DNA of 14,900 nucleotides from Akkermansiaceae bacterium (lineage in GTDB: Bacteria > Verrucomicrobiota > Verrucomicrobiia > Verrucomicrobiales > Akkermansiaceae): assembly GCA_023301645.1 (NCBI GenBank), contig JALZUH010000165.1, forward strand, positions 1 through 14,900, written 5' to 3'. Below, piece by piece: positions 1 through 6,706 of this stretch. Within the stretch, counting starts at the first letter, position 1; each line of letters begins with the position of its first letter. The notes below the pieces were generated by a model. It did no database searches. It was not told where the DNA came from and saw only the letters and a list, made by a program, of their open reading frames with translations. Made by a program: the position numbers and the translations under genes.

Positions 1-1152
1 ACCGCCAGCGAGCTCGGTGATGAGCTTAGCTGCGAAGGCAGATGAAGTGAGTGCTGCCTGTGGATCTGAACCACGCTCGAAGCGGTAGGACGAATCGGAG
101 CTGAGAGCTAGCTTACGCGAGCTACGGCGGATTTTTGACGGAGTGAAGTAAGCCGCCTCTAGGATAATATCAGTCGTAGACTCGGACACCCCACTATCGA
201 ATCCACCCATGATACCTGCAAGGGCGAGTGGCTTAGCAGAGTCATCAGAAATGACGAGATCCTCAGTAGTCAGTGAGTAGTCATTATCATCGAGAGCCTT
301 GAAGCTCTCACCCTCAGTCGCCATGCGGACATTCAGAGCGCCGCTGACCTTCGCCGCATCGAAGGCGTGCAGCGGATGACCCAGCTCATGGAGGGCAAAG
401 TTAGTGATATCGACCACGTTATTGATCGGGCGTAGGCCAATAGCCTCTAGCTTCGTCTTTAGCCACACAGGTGACTCAGTGACGGTTACACCAGTGATTT
501 TTACAGTCGTGTAGAATGGGCAAGAATCAGGAGCACTCAGCGTAATGGCTGACGCCGGCGTAGTCTCAGGCTCAGAAAGAGAAAGTTCCTTACGATCGAT
601 GCCAGCTAGAGCAGAAAGCTCACGAGCCATACCCACATGAGATAGTAAGTCTGGGCGGTTCGGAGTCACCTCCACCTCGATAATGGTATCCGCATCGAAC
701 ATCTCCTGAAGAGCCGTGCCGATAGTCGCATCGGGGGCTAAAATCATCAGTCCGTCCTCCTCATCAGTCAGGCCAATCTCACCTGCACCACAGAGCATAC
801 CGAGTGAGGGCACACCACGTAGTTTGCCCTCCTTAATGACGAAGCCACCACCTAGGTCAGCACCCGGTAGCGCGCAAGGGACGCGATCACCCACCTTATA
901 GTTCTTAGCACCGCAGACGATCTGGCGGAGCTCACCCTCACCTGCATCGACTTGGCATACCTTCAGCTTATCAGCATCTGGATGCTGCTCAGCAGACTTG
1001 ATCTCAGCCACGACAATCTTCTCAGAAGGCACGCCTGATTTAGTAATACCCTCTACCTCAATACCTGCAAAGGTCAGCAAATCATCAATCTCCTGAAGAG
1101 ACATGTGGGCAAGGTCAAGGTGGTCGTTGAGCCAGTTAAGAGAAACATTCAT
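1..1152 (-). CDS. pheT: Phenylalanine-tRNA ligase beta subunit, 3' end cut by window edge
   Basis: This is the beta subunit of the (alpha-beta)2 phenylalanyl-tRNA synthetase, which charges tRNA-Phe in the cytoplasm. The frame opens with ATG at 1152, reading MNVSLNWLNDHLDL, the usual N-terminus of PheT, and stays open for 384 codons to base 1, so roughly half of the usual 800-residue protein is present. An EMAP/tRNA-binding-like domain (about residues 39-150) contains HPDADKLKVCQVDAG, GPGAD-like CALPGADLGG and VTPNRPDLLSHVGMARE. The B3/B4 region follows, with LRPINNVVDITNFALHELG, HPLHAFDAAKV, GIMGG and SSYRFERGSDP. The B5, catalytic-like and anticodon-binding domains lie outside the window. 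No pheS precedes it: 352 apparently non-coding bases and then cvfB lie upstream, so the two subunits are not encoded in a pheST pair here. The identification is near certain. Confidence 0.96.
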   Translation of the reverse strand, partial: MNVSLNWLNDHLDLAHMSLQEIDDLLTFAGIEVEGITKSGVPSEKIVVAEIKSAEQHPDADKLKVCQVDAGEGELRQIVCGAKNYKVGDRVPCALPGADLGGGFVIKEGKLRGVPSLGMLCGAGEIGLTDEEDGLMILAPDATIGTALQEMFDADTIIEVEVTPNRPDLLSHVGMARELSALAGIDRKELSLSEPETTPASAITLSAPDSCPFYTTVKITGVTVTESPVWLKTKLEAIGLRPINNVVDITNFALHELGHPLHAFDAAKVSGALNVRMATEGESFKALDDNDYSLTTEDLVISDDSAKPLALAGIMGGFDSGVSESTTDIILEAAYFTPSKIRRSSRKLALSSDSSYRFERGSDPQAALTSSAFAAKLITELAGG

Positions 1153-1504
1153 AATGAGAGAGTGGTCGGTGAAAGTGATTTCGCCATCGCTCATAGATGA
1201 TGATGGCGCAGGTGTTTTGACCACAGAATGACCCGAGGTTACAGCCAAATTTGGTTTTTTGAGGAGCAATGGGTAAATTAATGACCAAGTATTGCTCTGT
1301 CAGTAGTGGAGACCGCAGCTTGAAATAGACAAGTATGTTGATAGCGGCGTTAGTTAGAATGATGCGGGGAATCAATGTGAGATCTAGCCCTATCGGCATC
1401 AGAGGTCTCTATTTTATTCATACCGAATTTATCCCTATGGGACACTTATTCCAGCGAGTCCCTTGTGGATTTAGTTTTCTGGGCTTTGCTCCCTTCCACT
1501 CCAC
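1153..1504. other. Intergenic stretch between cvfB and pheT, no supported gene
   Basis: These 352 bases separate the cvfB stop from the pheT start and must hold the pheT promoter if pheT is transcribed on its own. I see no convincing -35/-10 pair, T-box-type leader, phenylalanine-rich leader peptide or T-tract terminator. The only small structure noted is a 10-base palindrome (CCAAATTTGG) next to a short T run around 1245-1260. A minus-strand frame of 87 codons runs through it into the start of pheT, but it has no recognisable protein features. Confidence 0.5.
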
Positions 1505-2350
1505 CTAGCTGGAGGTTTCTTGTAGCCTGATACCGTCTTTGCCGATGGTGATGATCTTCTTTTTGTAGAGGGCTCCGGTGGCTTGCTTGAAGGCTTTCTT
1601 GCTGACACCTAGTGCTTGGTTGATTTCGTCTGCAGGACTGGAGTCGCAGAGGGTCCAGAAGCCGTTGTTGGCTTCTAGTTCGGCGAGGATTCTGCCTTCG
1701 AGGTCTTGGATCCTAGCGCGACCTGGTTTTTGGAGTGAGAGGTCTATTTTGCCGTCGGTGCGGGTGCGGACGATGTAGCCTTTGGCTTTTTCTCCGGGGG
1801 CGAGTTTTGTGTAGACGTCGTTATGGAAGAGCACTCCGGAGTGGGAGCCGTTAATGATGGCTTTATAGCCCATGTCGGTCTTGGCATAGACGATGAGGTC
1901 GACTTCTTGCCCTTGAGTGAAGTTTGGCTCTTCTTTGCTGAAGTGGCGATTGAGGCGTCGGCTGGCTACGATACGGTCGCTGGCGTCGTCTAGGTAGGCG
2001 AAGACGACGTAGGATTTACCAACGTCCATGTGATTGCGCTGCTCGCGGAAGGGGACGAAGAGATCCTTGGCAAGACCCCAGTCCATGAAGGAGCCGATGG
2101 CGGTAGTAGCAATGCAGTCAAGGCAGGCGAACTGGCCTGGCATGACGAGAGGATCGTGCATGGTTGCAACGGGGCGATCTTCGGAGTCGGTGTGGATGAA
2201 TACGCTGACTTTATCTCCGATGGAGACTTCGCCGATGACTTCTGGGCGGGGTAGGAGAACTTCCCCGAGCTCACCTTCGGAGTTTAGGTAGTATCCGGGG
2301 GTGGTGTCTTTGAGGATTGTGAGCTCTGCGCGGTCGCCGATGTTTGCCAT
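1505..2350 (-). CDS. cvfB: CvfB/YitL-like S1-domain RNA-binding protein
   Basis: The 281-residue product resembles conserved virulence factor B (CvfB, YitL), a cytoplasmic RNA-binding protein made of consecutive S1-type OB folds and a C-terminal winged helix. CvfB-type proteins run to about 280-300 residues, so this looks full length. An early S1-like unit covers residues 1-65 (GDKVSVFIHTDSEDRPVAT). A second includes IGSFMDWGLAKDLFVPFREQ (85-104), the typical 'not quite S1' phrase of this family. A third lies around 148-206 (VDLIVYAKTDMGYKAIINGSH, GVLFHNDVY, GYIVRTRTDGKIDLSL). The tail (240-278) looks like the winged helix, with LGVSKKAFKQATGALYKKKII. It starts 44 bases after the Fur-family stop, so it is probably last in that operon. 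The role, RNA binding with effects on gene expression, is inferred from the family. No Shine-Dalgarno sequence is visible before the ATG. Confidence 0.88.
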   Translation of the reverse strand: MANIGDRAELTILKDTTPGYYLNSEGELGEVLLPRPEVIGEVSIGDKVSVFIHTDSEDRPVATMHDPLVMPGQFACLDCIATTAIGSFMDWGLAKDLFVPFREQRNHMDVGKSYVVFAYLDDASDRIVASRRLNRHFSKEEPNFTQGQEVDLIVYAKTDMGYKAIINGSHSGVLFHNDVYTKLAPGEKAKGYIVRTRTDGKIDLSLQKPGRARIQDLEGRILAELEANNGFWTLCDSSPADEINQALGVSKKAFKQATGALYKKKIITIGKDGIRLQETSS

Positions 2351-2394
2351 GCGAGAGCTTTAGCGGGAAAGGGGGGAAGTAGCGATTGTTTTTT

Positions 2395-2823
2395 CTAAAC
2401 GGCGCATTTCGGGCAGGTGCCGAAGAATTCTAGCTCGTGGTAGAGGTTTTTATATCCGCTGGTGAATTGGATTTCTTTTTCGAGCTCGTGGACCGGGCAG
2501 GGTGCACTGATGTGCTCGATGGAGCCGCACTCAGTGCAGATGAGGTAGTCTTTGTGCTGGCCAGGGATGAGCAGGGCGAAGTAGGCGGCGCGCTCGTGGA
2601 GTCCTAGGCGGCGAAGGATACCTTTATCAGCGAGGCGCTGAAGGAGGCGAAAGACGGTGGCTTTATCACATTGGTTAGTAAGGCGCGGCGACTGGGCTAG
2701 CTCGGAGAGGGTCATCGGGCGGTCTCCTTCGAGGAGGGTGTGGATGAGCTCTTCGAGGGCTTTGGTGCGGCGAAGTCCCTCGGCGCGGCAGCGCTCGATG
2801 ATACTTTTTAAGTGAGTGGGCAT
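2395..2823 (-). CDS. Fur-family metal-responsive transcriptional regulator
   Basis: This is a 142-residue DNA-binding repressor of the Fur/Zur/PerR superfamily, close to the usual 130-150 residues. The N-terminal winged helix (about 10-80) contains the recognition-helix phrase CDKATVFRLLQRLADKGIL, matching the family's T-V-x-R-x-L pattern. The C-terminal dimerisation domain has the two structural zinc CxxC pairs, CTEC (96-99) and CPKC (137-140), and the metal-site phrase GQHKDYLIC (88-96). That phrase has one histidine where classical Fur has an HHDH-type cluster, so Fur, Zur and PerR cannot be told apart from sequence alone. The gene begins 6 bases after the ruvB stop and should be co-transcribed with it. 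Putting a metalloregulator directly behind a recombination helicase gene is unusual. No operator is recognisable upstream. Confidence 0.92.
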   Translation of the reverse strand: MPTHLKSIIERCRAEGLRRTKALEELIHTLLEGDRPMTLSELAQSPRLTNQCDKATVFRLLQRLADKGILRRLGLHERAAYFALLIPGQHKDYLICTECGSIEHISAPCPVHELEKEIQFTSGYKNLYHELEFFGTCPKCAV

Positions 2824-2829
2824 GAGAGT

Positions 2830-3849
2830 TTAGAGGAGTTCTCCTTGGTTGCTGATTTGTGGTGTGGCGCCGATTTTGGTGTAGGCTGCGGGGAGTGCGA
2901 CACGCCCTCGTGGGGTGCGCTTGAGGAAGCCTTGCATGATGAGGAAGGGTTCGTGGACTTCTTCGAGGGTGGAGGCGTCTTCGCCGATGGCGACAGCGAG
3001 AGTGGAGAGACCTACAGGGCCTCCCATGAACTTGTAAATGGTGGCTTCGAGGATGCGCTTGTCCATTTCGTCGAGTCCATCTTCGTCGATTTCGATCATG
3101 GCGAGTGCTTTTTTGGCGATCTCTGCGGTAATGCTGCCGTCGGCGCGGACTTGGGCGAAGTCACGCACCCAGCGGAGGAGGTTATTGGCGATACGTGGCG
3201 TGCCACGTGAGCATGAGGCGATCTCGATAGCACCGTCGGTGTCGATGGTGACGTCGAGGAGCTCAGCAGATCGCTTGATAATGTGGGCGAGCTGGTCGGA
3301 GGTGTAGTAGTCGAGCCTGTTGATCAGGCCGAAGCGCGATCTGAGCGGGGCAGTTAGCATGCCTGAGCGCGTGGTGGCACCTACGAGGGTGAATTTCGGG
3401 AGATTGAGCTGGATGCTGCGGGCGGATGGGCCTGAGTCGATGATGATGTCGAGCCTGTAGTCCTCCATGGCAGGGTAGAGGTATTCTTCGATGGCGGGGT
3501 GGAGTCGATGGATTTCGTCGATGAAGAGGATGTCACCTTTTTGGATGTTGGTGAGGATGCCAGCGAGGTCGCCTGCTTTTTCTATCTGAGGGCCAGAGGT
3601 GGTGTGAAGAGTGGTGCCCGTAGCACTGGCGATGATGTTGGCAAGGGTGGTCTTGCCGAGTCCGGGTGGGCCTGAGAGCAGGACGTGTTCGAGCACGTCG
3701 TCTCGCATTTGTGCGGCTTCGACCATGAGCATGAGCCGCTCGGTGACTTTTTCCTGTCCGTGGAAGTCGTCGAAGCCCGGTGGTCGTAGCGATTGCTCGA
3801 AGGTGTCGTCGGGGGATTCGTTTGCCTGCTGGTAGAAGGATTCGGACAT
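2830..3849 (-). CDS. ruvB: Holliday junction branch migration ATPase RuvB
   Basis: RuvB is the hexameric AAA+ motor that, with RuvA, drives branch migration of Holliday junctions before RuvC cleavage. The product is 339 residues, the normal length. Diagnostic parts in order are LRPPGFDDFHGQEKV (21-35), Walker A GPPGLGKTT (60-68), Walker B LFIDEIHRL (108-116), sensor 1 GATTRSG (157-163), and LRSRFG (169-174), which carries the arginine finger. The C-terminal winged helix contains GGPVGLSTLAVAIGED and an LKRTPRGRVAL phrase typical of RuvB. The ATG at 3849 is preceded by no obvious Shine-Dalgarno sequence. The gene lies 23 bases after the tandem-ACT gene and 6 bases before the Fur-family gene, so it sits in the middle of an operon. 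Neither ruvA nor ruvC is in the window. Confidence 0.98.
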   Translation of the reverse strand: MSESFYQQANESPDDTFEQSLRPPGFDDFHGQEKVTERLMLMVEAAQMRDDVLEHVLLSGPPGLGKTTLANIIASATGTTLHTTSGPQIEKAGDLAGILTNIQKGDILFIDEIHRLHPAIEEYLYPAMEDYRLDIIIDSGPSARSIQLNLPKFTLVGATTRSGMLTAPLRSRFGLINRLDYYTSDQLAHIIKRSAELLDVTIDTDGAIEIASCSRGTPRIANNLLRWVRDFAQVRADGSITAEIAKKALAMIEIDEDGLDEMDKRILEATIYKFMGGPVGLSTLAVAIGEDASTLEEVHEPFLIMQGFLKRTPRGRVALPAAYTKIGATPQISNQGELL

Positions 3850-3872
3850 GGGCTCAGTGCGTGATGGTGGTA

Positions 3873-4343
3873 TTAGCGAATGAGATCTTGCTCGTAAAAT
3901 ACGCGGAAGCCTGCCTGATGCAGGACGGAGATGCCAAACTGGGTGTCTTCAAGGTGCATGGCTAGTAGCGATTTGCCTTGGGGGTGAGATATCAGCGAGT
4001 ATGCGAAGTCGAGATTGGTCTCGGCAGCGCGTAGTGTTTCGAGTGCTTTGACGAGGCCGCCTCCGGTTTCGGTGAGGGCGATGACTGCGATCTCAGAGGT
4101 GGTGTGCGGGATGCCTTTTTCCATGAAGATTCTCATGGTGGTGTCTGGGTCAGAGACGACGATGCGGACGACAGCAGCGTCTTTGGAGTCTTGGATGCTA
4201 AGTCCGATGACTTCGATCTTTTGGTTTTTGAGCATACGCACCAGCGAGCTGAGGGCTCCTGCACGGTTTTTGAGCATGATCGAAAACTGAATAGGTATGG
4301 TGCCATTAGGCTGAATATCTATTTCTGAATCTAAGTCTGACAT
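3873..4343 (-). CDS. Tandem ACT-domain protein
   Basis: The 156-residue cytoplasmic protein is made almost wholly of two ACT folds, small regulatory modules that often bind amino acids. The first (about 15-85) starts IPIQFSIMLKNRAGALSSLVRML, the characteristic opening with a conserved glycine between strand and helix, and continues IEVIGLSIQDSKDAAVVRIVVSD. The second (about 82-155) reads TSEIAVIALTE, then GLVKALETLRAAETNLDFAYSLI. No catalytic domain is attached, so it is probably a stand-alone sensor or regulator. Its ligand and partner are unknown. It is the first gene after the gltA terminator and has a perfect TATAAT placed so that transcription would begin only a few bases before the ATG. 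It probably heads the ACT-ruvB-fur-cvfB operon. The domain call is good; the function is open. Confidence 0.85.
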   Translation of the reverse strand: MSDLDSEIDIQPNGTIPIQFSIMLKNRAGALSSLVRMLKNQKIEVIGLSIQDSKDAAVVRIVVSDPDTTMRIFMEKGIPHTTSEIAVIALTETGGGLVKALETLRAAETNLDFAYSLISHPQGKSLLAMHLEDTQFGISVLHQAGFRVFYEQDLIR

Positions 4344-4354
4344 AAGGTGTGGGG

Positions 4355-4360
4355 ATTATA
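4355..4360 (-). promoter_or_regulatory. Candidate -10 element of the ACT-ruvB-fur-cvfB operon
   Basis: On the minus strand the hexamer here is a perfect TATAAT, ending 12 bases before the ATG at 4343. Transcription starting about 7 bases downstream would leave a leader of around 5 bases. The hexamer 17 bases upstream (TTAGAT) is a poor -35. The position, just behind the gltA terminator, supports an operon promoter. Confidence 0.45.
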
Positions 4361-4401
4361 CATGAGAGGGGGCGGAAATCTAATCTTAAAATTCGGGGCA
4401 T

Positions 4402-4434
4402 AAAAAAACCTGCCTCGCAGGTGCAAGGCAGGTT
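4402..4434 (-). terminator. Rho-independent terminator of gltA
   Basis: Read on the minus strand, a 9-base perfect stem AACCTGCCT/AGGCAGGTT (arms 4426-4434 and 4407-4415) encloses a 10-base loop. A run of seven T follows directly (4402-4408), overlapping the stem end. It lies 50 bases beyond the gltA stop, which separates gltA from the ACT-ruvB operon. Confidence 0.9.
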
Positions 4435-4484
4435 GGTGATTGGAATTTGAGGCTAGCGATCACTTGTATGATCGCGAGGCTTAC

Positions 4485-5615
4485 TTAGCGCTCACTGATG
4501 GGTGGCACTGGGCGTATCTCGGTAGGGCCTACATACTTGGTAAGTGGGCGGTAGAGGCGATTATCCTGTAGCTGCTCTAGCACCTGTGCTGTCCAGCCCG
4601 CTGCTCTGGCAATGGCGAAGATAGGGGTGAAGAGGTCAGTTGGAATACCCATGGAGTAGTAAACTGTCGCTGAGTAGAAGTCGACGTTGGCATTGAGGCC
4701 TTTACGCTCGAGCATGAGCTCGGCGATGCGGTTGGACATGTTGATCCACTTTGGCTCGCCGAGTTCTTCAGTGAGCTTCATTGCCATTTTCTGAAGATGC
4801 GGGGCGCGGGGGTCGAGCACGCGGTAGACGCGGTGACCGATACCCATGATCTTTTTCTTGGTGGCTAGGCAGTCTTCGACGTAGGCGTCGACTTTATCCT
4901 CAGAGCCGATTTCTTCAAGCATCTGGATAACGCCTTCATTAGCACCTCCGTGGAGTGGGCCTTTGAGGGTGCCAACAGCGGAAGTGATCGCGGAGTAGAT
5001 GTCGCTGAGGGTGCCACAGGTGACACGAGCAGAGAAGGTGGATGCATTCATGCCGTGATCGGCGTGGATGATGTAGGCGATGTCGAGGGTGCGCGTGGCT
5101 GCGGCACTTGGCTCTTCGCCATTGATGAGGTAGAGGAAGTTTCCTGCGCCTGAGAGGTCAGGGCGGTTAGGCAGGACTTCTTGGCCATTGCGAAGGCGGT
5201 GGTAGGTGGCTACGATGACAGGCATCTTGGCGATGATGCTGACGGCTGCTTCGTAGAGTGCTTCGTGGTCTGGCTCACCGATTTGTGAGTTTTCATCATA
5301 GATGCCGAGCATGGAGACTCCAGTGCGGAGGATGTCCATGACGTTGGCGTCTTTGGGAGCATTCCTGAGAAAGTCGATTACTTGTGATGGAAGTTCGCGG
5401 CTGTTGCGGATCTTGGTGCTGAATACCTTTAGCTCGTCAGCGTTAGGAAGCTGTCCTTTGAGCAGTAGGTAGCAAACTTCTCCAAATGAGCTGTTTTCTA
5501 CGAGGTCGTTGATTTCATAACCGAGGTAGGAAAGTGTTCCTTCCAGCCCTTCTACGCGGCTTAAGGCAGATTCATTGGCGACGACTCCTGCGAGTCCTTT
5601 GGCATATTCACTCAT
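4485..5615 (-). CDS. gltA: Citrate synthase
   Basis: Citrate synthase condenses acetyl-CoA with oxaloacetate at the entry of the TCA cycle in the cytoplasm. The product is 376 residues, the size of the shorter dimer-type enzymes rather than the roughly 430-residue hexameric type. Visible motifs are HADHGMNASTF (184-194), the active-site histidine in GPLHGGANEGV (219-229, H222), the family signature GIGHRVYRVLDPRAPHL (258-274, H261), and the catalytic aspartate in NVDFYS (D312). The C-terminus with RLYRPLTKYVGP is also typical. A 2-methylcitrate synthase shares these motifs, and no prp genes lie nearby to favour that reading. The gene stands alone, with about 210 bases of shared upstream region divergent to tsaB and its own terminator downstream. 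Confidence 0.95.
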   Translation of the reverse strand: MSEYAKGLAGVVANESALSRVEGLEGTLSYLGYEINDLVENSSFGEVCYLLLKGQLPNADELKVFSTKIRNSRELPSQVIDFLRNAPKDANVMDILRTGVSMLGIYDENSQIGEPDHEALYEAAVSIIAKMPVIVATYHRLRNGQEVLPNRPDLSGAGNFLYLINGEEPSAAATRTLDIAYIIHADHGMNASTFSARVTCGTLSDIYSAITSAVGTLKGPLHGGANEGVIQMLEEIGSEDKVDAYVEDCLATKKKIMGIGHRVYRVLDPRAPHLQKMAMKLTEELGEPKWINMSNRIAELMLERKGLNANVDFYSATVYYSMGIPTDLFTPIFAIARAAGWTAQVLEQLQDNRLYRPLTKYVGPTEIRPVPPISER

Positions 5616-5825
5616 GATACTTTTTACTGGTTACTTGATGGCTGATTTTAAAATACGGAAAGATGATTACCTCTGTGTGTGCATGAGGATATGACCTGAC
5701 GCGTGGTAATGGGGCGAGGTAACATCTAATTAGCATCGGTTGCAAGTAGGAATACTGTACATCATTAGGGGATTTTTTTCAAATAGGAGGTTGGTGTTTT
5801 AGCCGCCATTCTATAAAAGCTTGCT
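5616..5825. promoter_or_regulatory. Divergent intergenic region of gltA and tsaB
   Basis: These 210 bases lie between two divergently read genes and must contain both promoters. For tsaB a TATAAA at 5812-5817 lies 9 bases before the GTG start, with TTGGTG at 5791-5796 as a possible -35 at a short 15-base spacing. That would give an almost leaderless mRNA. AGGAGG at 5785-5790 looks like a Shine-Dalgarno sequence but is about 35 bases from the start, too far to serve it. No clear gltA promoter was found. Confidence 0.35.
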
Positions 5826-6521
5826 GTGCAGACGATTTTAGCAATTGAAACCAGTGTTCCCGAGGCAAGTGTAGCTTTGGTTCGTGATGGTGTGAGGGTT
5901 TTTTCGGAGGATTTTCTCAATGGGAGAAATCATAATTCGCAGATTTTTGATGCGTTGGAGAAGGTTGCTCAATTATTACAGGGCGAGGATTTTGAGGGTA
6001 AGGGGCTAGATGCCGTGCTGGTGGGCACGGGGCCGGGGAGCTATAGTGGGGTAAGGGTAGCGATTGCTGCCGCGCAGGGTATGGCGATTGTCCATGGCTG
6101 CGATGCTATCGGGGTGGCATCACTAGGTGCTACGAGTGTGGCGCGTGAGTCAGATGTGTCACTCGCGATCGGTGATGCTCGCAGAGGTCTTTATTACACA
6201 GCGGAGATAGCGGCGAGTGGTGAGGCGCAGGAGGCTGAGCTGATGGAGATAGGAGAATTCCACGAGAGATTAGCAAAGGCTCACGCAGCTGGTGTGAGTC
6301 TTTTTACTATGGATGATCCAGAGAGCTTGGCTCTTGGTGAAGATTTACAGCATCAGGTTAGTCGAGGGCGGCCAGAGGCGGCGCATCTTATCGAAATTTG
6401 GCAGGCATTAGAGGGTAGCAGGCGAGAGGAGCTTCGGAAGACTCCTCTGGCACCTGCATATCTACGCCCTCCTTTCACTTCGAAGGCAAAGCAGGGACAT
6501 CCTCTGATTAGAAAGTCGTAG
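5826..6521 (+). CDS. tsaB: tRNA t6A biosynthesis protein TsaB
   Basis: TsaB (YeaZ) is the partner that activates TsaD in the complex adding threonylcarbamoyl to A37 of ANN-reading tRNAs. The 231-residue protein has the expected ASKHA-fold N-terminus: ILAIETSVPEASVALV (4-19), then LNGRNHNSQIF (31-41), and the family signature VGTGPGSYSGVRVAIAAAQG (66-85). Length agrees with the usual 220-240 residues. The start is GTG at 5826, the only start that keeps the conserved opening strand. A TATAAA only 9 bases upstream leaves no room for a Shine-Dalgarno sequence. The C-terminus (LAPAYLRPPFTSKAKQG) resembles the YLR-P-x tail of TsaB proteins. tsaD, tsaC and tsaE are not in the window. Confidence 0.93.
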   Translation: MQTILAIETSVPEASVALVRDGVRVFSEDFLNGRNHNSQIFDALEKVAQLLQGEDFEGKGLDAVLVGTGPGSYSGVRVAIAAAQGMAIVHGCDAIGVASLGATSVARESDVSLAIGDARRGLYYTAEIAASGEAQEAELMEIGEFHERLAKAHAAGVSLFTMDDPESLALGEDLQHQVSRGRPEAAHLIEIWQALEGSRREELRKTPLAPAYLRPPFTSKAKQGHPLIRKS

Positions 6522-6706
6522 ATAATGACGGCGGGTCGTAAGTGACTCTCTGTGTGGGCTTTGATGGGAGTGTTTCAGCTGATGGTGGGTTGTGTCATTA
6601 TCTTGCTAATTGAGGTTGTGTTTCTAAATCAGCGTTTGTAGAAGTAGCCCTTATCGATCTGCCCCTACACTCAGTGTGGAGGGTGTGTCTAGGAAGCCCA
6701 TTTATT

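Noticed and set aside
1136..1399. Minus-strand frame of 87 codons upstream of pheT with a hydrophobic N-terminal half
   Set aside because: It overlaps the pheT start, shows no recognisable motif and has no clear start signal, so it is probably chance.
1990..4328. Several open frames opposite or within cvfB, ruvB and the ACT gene
   Set aside because: They are frame shadows of well-identified genes and show no protein features of their own.
6674..6706. GTG at 6674 as start of bamA
   Set aside because: It would place 11 residues before a clean signal peptide; the ATG at 6707 has AGGAAG upstream.
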